A stretch of 64,000 nucleotides of DNA from Incurvaria masculella (GCA_946894095.1 OX335657.1:372001-436000), one strand, 5' to 3'. Positions 43,575 to 54,390 are shown, counted from the stretch's first letter. Notes: a model not told the origin generated them from the sequence alone. Numbers and translations are program-made.

Positions 43575-44060
43575 AATAGTTGTGGAGGAACATTCATACA
43601 AACATACAGAAAATATTTCTAAAAATCGTCAATTTAGTTTTAGTATTATGCATAAAGTCTGCAGAAGCAGTATGTTATAAAACAAAGCAACTAACACCAT
43701 CAACCGAAATAAGATTTATTATTAGTATTAGTATAGATAAATATATTATTTCATTGATACATTATTCGATTTATGTGCACACCGTAAGAAGTTTCGATCC
43801 TGTCGTGTGTTCCACGACACCTCATTTCTTTTCCCATTTAAAATTGTGATAGTAGTTTGATTTGATATTTTTTTATGATTTGATTAAATCGTAAAAATAT
43901 AAACATTTTGTATTATTAGACAAGGCCTGACTCGAAAACAATAAAATAATACATCGCGTGTAAAGTATCTCATTCCTCTAGGCTAATAATTAACTGAGAT
44001 TTCTCCTAACGCCCGCAGTAATAATATTTTTTGTGAAACGTCAGAAACCATTTTTTCGTG
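43575..44060. other. Upstream region of the candidate exon at 44100
   Basis: AT-rich with no recognised repeat. If 44100-44508 is a first exon, its promoter should lie in the last few hundred bases; I see no clear TATA box or initiator. Confidence 0.3.
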
Positions 44061-44099
44061 TCGCGATGTATCGAAGTGTGAAGTGAACGAAAGAGTGTT

Positions 44100-44508
44100 A
44101 TGGAGGGACTGATAGGCCCGGGGCTATGTTCGCTCAACGCTATGAAAAGCGTCCCTCTGGTCCCCGTGCCGCCGGCGTCGCAACCGGACGCCGACCGGCG
44201 GCGGCAGCGGCGCGCCGTCCGCCCGCCCGCCGCCGCCGCTGCCGCCTCGCCGCTGCCGCCGCCGCACTGCCCCTCGCTCGTGTACCTGCTGCACGAGCGG
44301 CTCTACCTGGGCCTCCAGCACCATCGCCGCGCCGCCTGCCCGCCGCCGGCGTCGGACGAGTCGAGCTCGGCGAGCGGCGAGCGGGGCGTCGACCCGGAGC
44401 GGCTCGAGTCGGACGGCGACGAGGAGGAGGGGCGGGCGCGGGAGCAGCGCCGCTGCTTCGGCGGCCGCCGCTTCCGGCACATCATCACCAGGGTCATCTC
44501 CAGGAACG
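44100..44508 (+). CDS. Candidate first coding exon, possible aPKC alternative N-terminus
   Basis: The frame opens with ATG in the context GTTATGG after an AT-rich leader and runs 136 codons plus one base to a strong donor AACG/GTGAGTG. Third positions are nearly all G or C, which argues for real coding. The product has MEGLIGPGLCSLNAMKSVPL, an Arg/Pro/Ala-rich low-complexity part, the hydrophobic SLVYLLHERLYLGLQHHR, an acidic Asp/Glu stretch and a basic RRFRHIITRVISRN end. I recognise no domain. The phase-1 end equals that of the aPKC exon at 19617-19737, on the same strand and inside its long intron, so it could splice to the same downstream exon and replace PB1. It could equally start an unrelated nested gene. 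Confidence 0.55.
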
Positions 44509-44622
44509 GTGAGTGATCGTCGCGGCCGCCGCGCCGCCGCCACCGCATGCTCACTTTCGGAAACATACAATTAATGTAAGAAAGTCGAAGTTCCTATTTA
44601 TGCATTATATTCTGTTTAATTC

Positions 44623-44846
44623 AGGGCCGATTTTTCAATCCTCAGATAGTAATTATCGGACTGAATTCATGTTTATCAAAAGACGGATAGTAATTGCTGG
44701 AGAATTATATTTTCTATCACAATTATCTGACCATAATTTAAATAATAAACATATGGACTTACTATATCGGATGGAAAAGCGAAAGCGTAAATAAATCCGT
44801 CGAATAGTTATCTGGCTGTTTATCTGACTATCAAAAAATCAGCATT
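44623..44846. mobile_element. Foldback MITE (TTTTTCAAT ends), copy 1
   Basis: Left end GGGCCGATTTTTCAATCCTCAGATA; right end TCTGGCTGTTTATCTGACTATC then AAAAAATCAGC. The right 110 bases (AACATATGGACTTACTATATC and the following) are nearly identical to 54744-54863. Confidence 0.65.
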
Positions 44847-44849
44847 TAC

Positions 44850-46490
44850 GCTATGAAGCATTAATTTAAATCCACGAAATATAAATAAGTTCAGCGCAGA
44901 TTGACGTGATTTCTATGATTGAGCCGTCGCTCCCGCGTTGCATCGCGTTTGTGGTCTGCAAGAGTCCTAACGATATCTTCCCCCGAGACGGAGGCACAAA
45001 TAGAAAAGCTCCGGCGTGCCGTTAATTGGGAGCGTCGAGGCGGGACGGCGAGACGGGGGCGGACTTCGATCCGCTCCGAGGCTGGTCACGTCTCCGCTTC
45101 TACGTTTAATTAAAACAACGCTCCCGTCCACCTCCAATAGCGGAGCGTCGGCACAGGACGGATAGGAACCGGTGAGTCTTGCTAAAGTAATACAGTAGGC
45201 AATCCCTGTAAAGGTTAGCGTCCACATTGACACTTTTGTGTCAACACTGACTGGATGGCCGCTGAATTAAATGAGAAGTATAGCCAATTCGGTTTTTGTA
45301 TTTAATAATACATGATTAAGGTAATATAGTATTCTGTTATAAGAGCATTTTTAAATATTACTTATGATATTTTTCTATCGAAAAAATATTACGAAGACAA
45401 AGGTCGTTTGGAGAGCAACACAAATTTTTTCACTATACTTAATATTATATAGGTTGTTTATTTTGCAGGATGTTTATTATACAGGTGTTTATTATACGGG
45501 AATTTCATTATACAGGAGTTCATTATAGAGCGTGTTCATTATACAGGCTGCTCGGCACATCGATCGACAACATTGATTTGTTGGTTAATAGGGGAATTTG
45601 CAAGGTTTTGACCTTTATGAGACCTTTTGTCAGATGTCGCGTGATATCGAGATTTTATTATTTCGTGCTGATAAAATCATAAACCAAAAAGTTATAAGTT
45701 TAAAGCAGGGATTTCGGTAATTTTCAAAACGAAAGAAAAGAAGAAAATACGAAAGAAGGAAAATCGTATCTGGATACCACGTCACATTTGACTATAGGTA
45801 TCATGGGTCAAAATCTTGCAAATGACCCCACTTACCTACAAAAAAATGTGTCGGTCGATGTGCCGAACACCCTGTATATTTGTTTGGATAAACGAAGGAA
45901 CTGTTCTTACTTAAATGTACATGTCTGGAACATTCGGGCTTCACCTCGAAGAAGATTGTTCTTGAATAGTAATTATGTAATAGATTTATAACCTCTTTGT
46001 TCTATGTTTTCTTTTTTTTATGAATGTTGTTTTCACTACCTTACCTCTACCTTTTTTTAAAGACGTATGTGTATCTCAGTGTGTCCTATGTACTACTCTT
46101 TTAGTGAACCTATTACTAAATAAAAAATAAAAAAATGAATAGATTAATAAATATTACAATACGCCTGCAAGTTTCTGCAACGATCTATTAGGTTTCCGAG
46201 TACTGGGGGCGGACAGTCATTATTTGGGTTCGAAACAAACGATACCCTGCAAACGATCTCAGACTACAAAAATAGTCTGAAGTGATAGAACTGATCTAGT
46301 TCTTTTAGTGACACAGTTTACTGAGCGGTCATGTTTTAAGTTTGGATCTGACAAGTGGACGTGTAATAACATCGTGTGTTCGTAAGCTTGTTTGTGACTC
46401 TTTTGAATAAAATAATAATTGTTATTTTTTTGTGTTTCGCCGCTAAGTACACACCACCTTAATATCAATACCATCCGTTTTTTTATTATG
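44850..46490. other. Intron-like sequence, one degenerate tandem repeat
   Basis: A GC-rich patch at 44920-45170 and a degenerate repeat of TTCATTATACAGG units at 45475-45548 (about five units of 14-16 bp). No exon or RNA gene recognised. Confidence 0.35.
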
Positions 46491-46493
46491 TAT

Positions 46494-46845
46494 ATGCCTC
46501 GGTAGCCCAGTGGTGCGACGCCTTGCGATTACATAAACCCAATCACAAAAGCAGCTCTGATCCCGGTTCGATTTTTCGACCGCTGAGGATGGCCGTGGTT
46601 CGGATTCCACGTAAAACTGTAGGTCCCCTTACGTTAATATAACAATCCCGCCCGTACCTTCATATAATTGAATTAACGGTGGTCGAACCGGCAATGAAAA
46701 TTGACCGTGTTTTCCATCCAGTTCTATGTAGCCGAGCTATATAAGGAAAGCCCTGGCATGGCACCTACATAGTTCCTATGTGGTGTGCTAGGGCTAGTAT
46801 TTGACGATCAGTTTGTTATTAGCTATCCATCTCCAGTTGCATAAA
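46494..46845 (+). repeat. tRNA-type SINE, second head
   Basis: The A-box-like GGTAGCCCAGTGGTGCG and the B-box-like CCGGTTCGATTTTTCGACC lie in the first 90 bases. The shared body follows: GGCCGTGGTTCGGATTCC, AAAACTGTAGGTCCCC, CCGTGTTTTCCATCCAGTTC and GCCCTGGCATGGCACC, ending CAGTTGCATAAAAA. Confidence 0.85.
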
Positions 46846-46849
46846 AATG

Positions 46850-47680
46850 CCAATATATTACCCGAAGGTGTGGCTAATCTGTGTATTCTTGTCTTTTGCT
46901 ATACGCATTCACTGGCGTGAAGTTCGCGCAGACACTTCGCTTAACTTCGCCGGAACTTTAACTCGCTCTCGTCGAATCAATTTGGCGCGGCAATGCACGC
47001 TTCGCCGACAATGCCCGCCATGGCTTCCATTGTATCAACTGTTGTGGGCAACTCCGATTTGCTCGTCCTATTAAAACTTTTCGGTACGCAAGCGCCGGGG
47101 ATGTTATACTGGTGCTTCGGTAAGAATACCGACCGACAATGACTGGTGTTATACTGGTTGATGGCGCTATTTATTTCGAAGCGCCATTTTACGGTATAAC
47201 GGATAATACTTGAGCGATTGCAAGATTGAGCGGCTCGTAGCTCAGGGCGTGAAACCTTGCTGCTCATGTTACAGTTCACGTGTTAAAACCTCGCTTTCTT
47301 TTCCTGAGTTTGGTAAGAGCATATCGTCTAAAAAATTAACAAACATACTTAAATAAAGAACTATATCAAATACTCACTCTAACTAGTTTCGGCTATGTCA
47401 CATCACTAGGCTGCTCTTGCACACAATACTTATTCATGTTCGGCCAGGAGCGAATAATCTTACCAAAAAATTGATTACTTTTTGTTTGTTTAAAATATTT
47501 TTATATGTTTATATTAAACTTGACTGCTAGCTATGATTGATCTAACTTATATCAAGTCTTGCATAGCCCATACTTAGACAAGTCTAGTGTTATCTAAAAT
47601 CAACTAAAATCGGAAATTTGCCAAAGTTATGAAACATGTGATCGTCTAGTAAGTGATGGGCCATACTTTAATTACGGAAC
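46850..47680. other. Intron-like sequence, nothing recognised
   Basis: No exon or repeat partner was identified. A hairpin-like pair GGCGCTATTTATTTCGAAGCGCC occurs near 47164-47186. Confidence 0.3.
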
Positions 47681-47681
47681 C

Positions 47682-48231
47682 TTAAGGTGGCCCATCCCGC
47701 TGAACTCCCCATACAAACGGGGAAAGAAGATCACGCCCATATTTCTTGTCAGAGATCCCAAATTTTGCTCAAAATAGTTTTATTTGATCGAACTAGATGT
47801 CTGATGACCGTTGGCATTGTCAAATTGTGTTTGGTTTCTAAGTTATAAGGTCCGAAAGTTCGAATTTTTTTGCGCGTTTTATGCAATAACTTTGGAGGTG
47901 GTTACGCAATGATAAAGTAAGAACATCTTAAAATGATTAGTCATCAGACATAGCTACTTTAATCAAGATTTAAAATCTATTTGGTTTTTGTTAGATTTTT
48001 GACTACAGCGGTCGTGGTTTACTTTTAACTATAAGTCGTTTTGTAATTAAAATTTTCGTAAATCTTAACAAATCATACACTATGCATATTGTCTTTTTTG
48101 TAGACATGTTGCATCTTCCTCATCACGGAGCCTGTCATTTTCTTTGAAACAGAGAAGGTCCCAGAGCGCAACAGCACGGTTTTGTACCGTGCCCGCGAAT
48201 GAGTTACTCCCGCCGGGTTGGGCCGCCTTAA
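47682..48231. mobile_element. TTAA-flanked GGTGGCCC element, copy 2
   Basis: It is bounded by TTAA on both sides (47682-47685 and 48228-48231), with inverted tips GGTGGCCCATCCCGC and GGCGGCCCAACCCGG. TTAA duplication is the hallmark of piggyBac-type insertion, so a piggyBac-like MITE is plausible. It contains the hairpin CACGGTTTTGTACCGTG. It has no transposase. Confidence 0.65.
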
Positions 48232-48639
48232 AAACATCTGTCGTCAGGTAATCGTATAACGTTACAGGCTGCCGTAATGCCTTCTCTAATACCCACCCAC
48301 ACTTCGCTCTGCAGACTGTGGGTGGGTCGTGCACTACTTGCAAGTCTCCATTACAGTCTCCTTTGAGTCGATGCCTCTTTGTTCAATACTCGTTGCCGTC
48401 AAGCGCCGGACCTGCTTTGCGGCTGGGTTCATTAGCCGGCTTGTGCTGCATTTCTTTTCAGCGTGTTCATATGTAATAGATGAATGCTAAACATCCCGCG
48501 AACAAACTACCCACTCACACATGGATGGATGCAATCGAGTACAGGTATACACCTGACATAGGTTAAGTTGACGACGGCTCTTACACCAGAGAATACTTGT
48601 AATTACATTAATTTATATTATTGCATTAGTAACTTTGTT

Positions 48640-48895
48640 TGTTGTAAGTAACTTAAACTGAGGGTTGCTGCTTCTATTGTTCTTTGGTCTTTGCCTTAAA
48701 CTGTTCTACCAAGGAATTGTTTGGCAGTAGCATTTAGATCTAAGTGTGTATTTCATAATCGTGGACGGAAAATATGTTATGTAAACCCGTGAAGTTTCTT
48801 TGCGGGTTCTTCTTTGCTGGGTTGATCGAATCCGCGGATCTTTGTGACGTAACTTAGTGTAGTTTGACTACCAAAAATTTTAAATAAATGAAAAT
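48640..48895 (+). repeat. LINE 3' UTR fragment, second copy
   Basis: It matches 1460-1800: TTGGCAGTAGCATTTAGATC, GTGAAGTTTCTTTGCGGG, GATCGAATCCGCG, ACTTAGTGTAGTTTGACTACC, then TAAATAAATGAAAATAAAA. Confidence 0.6.
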
Positions 48896-48899
48896 AAAA

Positions 48900-50250
48900 T
48901 TCCTGCCGGCATCACTTAGCATGATCGCTCGCTGCATCATCGCACCAGTATGTATCGCGGCCCCGACAGGGCCGTAACTCTCCCCGCGCTCGTTTGCCCG
49001 ACGCGTGAATACTCCGCTGTTCACACGGAAGCCGAGATGGCGAGAGCTATCCTTTCATCGCCGCCGTATTAACAGTATATGCCGATCATTATTCGGAGGG
49101 GTGCGCTCCATTCAGTCCATTGTTTACAGGCAAGTGAAAGGGTCCATGCACGCTTAGCGTATAGGAAACTGTTCCAATAATTTTAGCTTTCATCGTTTTC
49201 AACACTGAATGTGTTACTGAATTTATATGGTTTACATTTCTTCCTTCCATACTAATTGAAGTATTAGATCTTTCTTTAAGGTTTGAATTTTATACGTTTT
49301 TCAAAATATTCATCGTAACGTTATTTTATATGGGTGTATTTTAAATTTAACGCCGTTCAGGTATAAACTACAAGATACATGTTATTGTAATTATTGGATT
49401 GGACTTGATACCACTTTTCTACCAAAATTTCCCTGTAATTTTTTCTGTGTTTTTTTATTTGACGTTGGTAGGGCAGAAAATAAAACCCTGGCTCTTAAAA
49501 GTAAGATTATTAAAAAAATCTATTACAATTTTTAATACATTTTTGTTTATACTTAGAAGGAAAAACAAACGGAGAAGTTTTATTGTAGATTCTTCCTAGG
49601 GTCTACGATATTTATCTTAATTTAATGCAAGATTAAGCTTATTAAATGTTTTACTTGTAAACGTGTAGGGTACCAATAGATACAATTAACATCATTGATT
49701 ATGCAGATAGCTGCCTTTTTGCCGTCAGCTTCGAGTCCCAGGAAACTGGAGGAACCACACCCAAGGACAGGCACCCGTTTCCGCTGCTATCTGAAAGGAA
49801 AATAAATTCAAGCTTGTTCAGCATCCAACCCTTTCTTATTTGTTCTAATATACGGAACGGCACTCCTTGCGATTTCCTGATGTTTTTTTTGTTAGGTTTT
49901 TTTCAGCGATGGGCCTGTTTTCAACGGAGCGATTGCGATTAAAAGAAGCTACATGTATGTGGAAAACTGAAGACTGATGCTGAATGGCCGACTCCTATCG
50001 GGTGGGTGGAGGGGTGCCAATCGGACAGATGCGACGCCGCCATTGTCCTAGAGACGCGGCACCGACGCGGATGGGGCCCGATGTCCGACGACATCGGGGC
50101 CTATCGTGGCATCAGCGATATTTGTCTATAATGAATCGATGGAAAAGGCGATTGGCCAAAGGCAATATCCCTAAATACATGTAAAAGAAAAAATCATCAA
50201 GTAGCATACCGAAATATTGTCTAAAATGAACGATAATGTTTATCCACCCC
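48900..50250. other. Intron-like sequence, nothing recognised
   Basis: A CpG-rich patch near 48935-49080 and another near 49985-50110 (self-complementary GGGCCCGATGTCCGACGACATC) are the only notable parts. Confidence 0.3.
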
Positions 50251-50259
50251 TCCCCTCAG

Positions 50260-50310
50260 AATAAAGTTTCTAATAGTTGTGTCTGGTCTTGTTGCAGGTA
50301 AGTGGGCGTG
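50260..50310 (+). promoter_or_regulatory. Candidate recursive (ratchet) splice site
   Basis: The plus strand has a branch-point-like TTCTAATAG, a pyrimidine-leaning stretch, then TTGCAG directly joined to GTAAGT (junction 50297/50298). A fused 3' and 5' consensus is the signature of recursive splicing in long insect introns. It lies in the very long aPKC intron in the right orientation. A chance match is possible. Confidence 0.4.
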
Positions 50311-50848
50311 ACGACACCGGAACCCATAACATTACGCGTGCAATGAAGGTATGTTTATGGCAATAAATAACCTACTTTATGTTGCTTTTGTAACGTAAAT
50401 CAACAGTTTGTAGTACCGGTCTAACCTGCGCGGCATACGTTATAATATGAAGCTATAAAGTTAATAAAATGCTATAGTCATTAACGTTGTTGCAAATGGA
50501 GGATAATAACTCTCGGGGCAAAGGCTGTAAGGACTCATGTAGTATATAATACAACGCGACCCTTCAGGAGAAATATTAAATGTACATATTAATGTAACCC
50601 ATAAGTTATGTTCCCTTCCCAATTGCACAAACCGATTGGGAATTCAATTATATTATATTATATGTATATTATCATCAGTTTCCTTAGTATAAGCGACTCG
50701 AAAAATATTTTTTGGATAATTACAAAATTACAGACACGCCACCCTCCTAGTGTTTTATAATTAGTGGAGATATTTCTAATTTATACGTACCGGGGCGGCA
50801 CGGGGCGGCAGAGCACCTCTACAGTAGCACTCTGCTGCCGGTGGGGCT

Positions 50849-50955
50849 CTAAGGCCGGTCCTGGCATGGCGCCTTATTCCTTTGGAAGTATGCTGTTTGA
50901 GCTAATATCATGAAATTATGTGTGGTTTAGCCATTCCTGTCCAGGTTTATATTTT
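50849..50955 (+). repeat. Degenerate SINE tail
   Basis: GGTCCTGGCATGGCGCCTTATTCCTTTGG, GAGCTAATATCATGA and GCCATTCCTGTCCAGG follow the 3' third of the SINE body. Confidence 0.6.
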
Positions 50956-51121
50956 AGAAAAATAACTGCATAGAAAAACAATAATTTAGAATTTTGATTT
51001 TTTGGAATTGTGGCACTTCGTGTTGACGTGTTACATTAACTTTGCAATGTTTCATTGAAGACCCCAAGTTTTTGTTCTTTTCGATTACTAAATCGGACCA
51101 CTGAAAGATTATTCATTAAAA

Positions 51122-51545
51122 TTTATACATGTGTAGAGATGAAAAGGTCGGTCAGGTCTTGAGACCCACGGCTGCACAGGTGCTCTCCTTTAGTCGTGAT
51201 ATGAATGCTGTACATGTGTTAACTCGTTGGGAAACTTGATTAGTGCGATGTAGCCCCAGTTGCACGAAGAAACGGCTGAGTTAATCAATGATCAAACACG
51301 TCACTTTTAGTGAACCGCAAAGAGTTCCTGCCATACTGTCCACACAAAGTGACGTGTATACTCGTACGTTGACGTTGATTTAGATTTTTGTCCTTGCGTG
51401 CACTCGGCCCTTAGACTTCTTGTGTTTTTGATATGTTAGACGTTCAAGCGGGTAGTGCCATCTAGCGCCACGTAACTAGCTTCCATGCATCTTTTTGTTG
51501 CATTTTGCAAGTTCGCATGGCAGTTGTAGACTAATTTTCATAATG
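51122..51545 (-). repeat. Interspersed repeat interrupted by a MITE
   Basis: The inverse counterpart of 34850-35120 (AGACCCACGGCTGCACAG, GTTAACTCGTTG, ATTAGTGCGATG / GACTTCTTGTGTTTTTGATATG, CACGTAACTAGCTTC), split by 51254-51410. Confidence 0.65.
51254..51410. mobile_element. Harbinger-like MITE, copy 4, nested
   Basis: It runs from CCCCAGTTGCACGAA to GCGTGCACTCGGCCC, flanked by TAG at 51251-51253 and TTAG at 51411-51414. In the empty-site relative at 34850 the sequence runs straight from AAGAAGTC to TATATCGCAC. Confidence 0.72.
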
Positions 51546-51689
51546 CTGTAAGAATTTTAATAAACGTGCCCCTTTTATATCTTCAGTATATGAATACTAA
51601 TTCAACTTCTGTTGCAAACAATGAAACTCTCGAATGGAATACTCATCTCGCACGCACTCACAATAAAACGCAACAATATGGTGTAGCGC

Positions 51690-51925
51690 TCGTAATGTCA
51701 AGTTGAATTGGCAAGAAATTGGCCAAGTGTAAATAGGTGTTTGTGCTCATTCGCGTGTAGGAGGGAGTCACGCCGCGCCGCACTCGAGTGCGGAGGCCGC
51801 CGCCGCCCGCCGCCGCCGGGGCGGGAGCGGTGCGGGTGCGGTGCGGTTGTGAGACGCCCTGCGGAGTTTCAGTATGTTCGTTGGCCGCCCGCAGTTTCAG
51901 CTCGCCGAGCGAAGCGCGTTCCCGT
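51690..51925 (+). promoter_or_regulatory. CpG-rich block, candidate promoter/untranslated exon
   Basis: The GC-rich tract contains the initiator-like TTTCAGTATG (51868-51877) and ends in a donor-like CCCGTT/GTAAGTGG near 51924. No coding start links to it convincingly. It may be an alternative transcription start in the long intron. Confidence 0.25.
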
Positions 51926-51929
51926 TGTA

Positions 51930-52600
51930 AGTGGAAAAGTCCACATCTGTTTCAAAACACTATTTATTTGTTCACCAGTAATGGCCTGCAGAAATCTCAC
52001 ATGTTACAATTCCTAGTTGAAGATAAAAATGAACGAACATATACACCTGCGGAATTCACTCCCTGCCGAGGCATTTCCCCCAGGGGTTCTTTGAATGTGA
52101 AATCCGTTCACGGTATTGTTTTTGTGGCCCCTGAAATAAGTTCTAAATTTCATGATAGTCGTCGAGTACCTCTCAGTTGAGAGCGTGGCGTAAGCCATAT
52201 CTCATGCTGTACGTATACATAACTTTCAGGAACAACCTTGGCGTGTCTTTCTCGCACCTCCCGGCCCGCTCCTTCAACCCGAGCCTGCTTCAAGACCCGC
52301 CTCTTTGGTTCAGAATGTTTTGCATTAAATATCATTTTTCGTTACGCTACATTATTACTACCGAAATATTTGATAAAAACTTGTTTTTAAAAAGTTTTCC
52401 GACTTGAAAAAAAACTACGTGGACAACTATCGGCGTGAGAAGAAGCCGTTTATTTAGTTTAAAAATCACACTTCAATCGGAACAGAAAAAAAAATGTTGC
52501 AGACTTGTTTTTATTTTTCGTGCATATTTAAATAAAGAGGTGCTGTGTTTTCAGTCTAGTTCAATGCACTGAAGTATGGTAACTAGTTCAGTTGGCGAAT
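51930..52600. other. Intron-like sequence, nothing recognised
   Basis: AT-rich, with no recognised exon or repeat shared in the window. Confidence 0.3.
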
Positions 52601-52628
52601 AACCGTTTGCCAAACCGTTAGTAAAAGT

Positions 52629-52844
52629 CTTGCCATTGGACTTAGAAGTCATTATAAAAAGTCTAGAATGGTAACTACCCGTCTTGCCATTGGACTTAGA
52701 AGTCATTATAAAAAGTCTAGAATGGTAACTACCCGTCTTGCCATTGGACTTAGAAGTCATTATAAAAAGTCTAGAATGGTAACTACCCGTCTTGCCATTG
52801 GACTTAGAAGTCATTATAAAAAGTCTAGAATGGTAACTACCCGT
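52629..52844 (+). repeat. 54-bp minisatellite, four identical units
   Basis: Units start at 52629, 52683, 52737 and 52791, each beginning CTTGCCATTGGACTTAGAAG and ending GGTAACTACCCGT. I see no difference among them. The unit length is a multiple of three, so frames stay open through the array on both strands without implying a protein. Confidence 0.95.
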
Positions 52845-52849
52845 GGATG

Positions 52850-53095
52850 AACTATAGGCGAGCCCCGCCCCCCCCCCTCCCCTCGCCGCTGCTGACGTGA
52901 GTGCGGGGCGTGTCCGCTTGCAGCAGCGCGGCGGCGGAGGGCGCGGACAGATGCGCAATGCAGCCGCCGCCGTGATGTACGCGCGCGTTGTGGAGCATTT
53001 TATTCTCGAGCTGCGCCAAAATTGTCCACCTCCCCCTCCCCCCCTCCACCTCGCACCCCGCTTGTCCGGCTCGGCCAGATCATGGCCCATCCCTT
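52850..53095. other. GC-rich block with poly-C and poly-purine runs
   Basis: Runs such as CCCCGCCCCCCCCCCTCCCC (52863-52882) and CCACCTCCCCCTCCCCCCC (53027-53045) flank a CpG-rich centre. Function unknown. Confidence 0.4.
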
Positions 53096-53818
53096 AGATG
53101 ATCACTATTTCGGATGTCTTGCAACATTAATCATGTTCCGATAGCACAAACATGGCTCATTCCTCTTTACGTGTGTTTTGCTATATTATACTACTTTCTA
53201 TGATAATGATATATTTGACGCAGGCCATTTGCGCAAGGAATTGAAAAGACGGTTGCAATGAGTCTTCTGAAACTTCAGAAATTCGGACATGTTTGCCGAG
53301 AAGCAAGCTGAACGTCCACAATGAGCGAGCGAAACAAAGGCAATTGCCAATAGGAGTTCTTATTGTATTTTATTCGGAAAGTATATAGTTTATACAAAAT
53401 CGCATCAAAAAAAAAATCGCTCTTGTCAAGCCATTTAACATCTAACATAGAAAATAGATTTTTAACTGCCACCAATAACGATAGTATATTTTTATCATAT
53501 TTGAAATTAAATTGGAGAAGTATTTAATCGTTGCAGTCAAAAATAAATAATAATGTAATAATGTCGTTATTTTTTAAAATAACGAATAAAAATAAATGTT
53601 GATTAAATTCGAGAAAACCGGGGGGAGTAGTCAGTCGATCGTGGAAAATAAACTGCAGCGTTCCGCACTCGAGGGGCGCGGCGGTGGCTGCGGGGGCCAG
53701 AGGAAGGGCGGCCGGCACACTTTCGCCGCTGTTTATTTGGGACACGAACCCGGCTCCCTGCAGTGTTGTGCTTGCGGATCAGGGGGTAGCCCGCTGCGCC
53801 CCGCCCCGTCCCGCACCC

Positions 53819-53961
53819 CACCGCGTCCCGCACCCCACCGCGTCCCGCACCGCGTCCCGCACCGCGTCCCGCACCGCGTCCCGCACCGCGTCCCGCACCG
53901 CGTCCCGCACCGCGTCCCGCACCGCGTCCCGCACCGCGTCCCGCACCGCGTCCCGCACCGC
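53819..53961. repeat. 12-bp GC minisatellite
   Basis: About ten tandem units of CGCACCGCGTCC, preceded by two longer variants containing CACCCCACCGCGTCCCG. Because 12 is divisible by three and the unit lacks stops, all six frames are open here, which explains the apparent Arg-Thr-Ala-Ser and Arg-Gly-Ala-Gly repeat proteins. Confidence 0.93.
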
Positions 53962-53978
53962 ACGCAACGCGCTGGAGA

Positions 53979-54390
53979 TTTTTTTTTTTTATGCGACCTG
54001 ACATGGATGGCTAATACCACACAACTACCGTTATGATACTAGCCCAATACACCACATTCCCGAAGGAATTAGGTGCCATGCCAGGACCTTCCCTTAATGA
54101 GCACGGCTACATTGAACTGGATGGAAAACACGGACAATTGTTCATTGCCGCTTCGACCATCTTTTCATCCATTGCGATGGTACCAACCCGGGCGGGCTTA
54201 AACCCTACCACCTAGTAGGGGAAGGGGGCCTACAGTTTTACATGGATTCCGAACCATGGAGCAGCTCGCATTCGTGACGAAATGCACTTATCGAACTCTG
54301 AAAGAGAAAGACAGTGGTGCAAGTTGGTATTGAACCCGGGCCTCTGGTACGCTAGGCCGGTCACCGCGCCACTAGGCTACGAGCCGCTCT
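53979..54390 (-). repeat. Full-length tRNA-type SINE, minus
   Basis: It extends from a T-run (53979-53990) to the head complement GGCTACGAGCCGCTC. It includes the B-box complement ATTGAACCCGGGCC and the A-box complement GCGCCACTAGGCTAC. This is the most complete minus copy of the 57843 family. Confidence 0.9.

Noticed and set aside
44124..44570. 148-residue minus-strand protein
   Set aside because: It is antisense to the GC3-rich plus exon; the strong donor and leader support the plus frame instead.
50298..50348. A 51-bp microexon between TTGCAG and AAG/GTATGT
   Set aside because: It is an open 17-codon stretch with acceptor and donor, so possible, but it does not match the expected aPKC continuation and the recursive-site reading explains the acceptor equally well. 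Phase-1 entry meets a stop.
52551..53090. 179-residue minus-strand protein with four repeats
   Set aside because: The repeats are the 54-bp minisatellite (divisible by three) and the rest is a GC-rich block; no family resemblance.
53596..54036. Arg/Pro-repeat protein on plus or minus strand
   Set aside because: The frame is open only because of the 12-bp stop-free minisatellite, with no codon bias or splice context, and it runs into a SINE.
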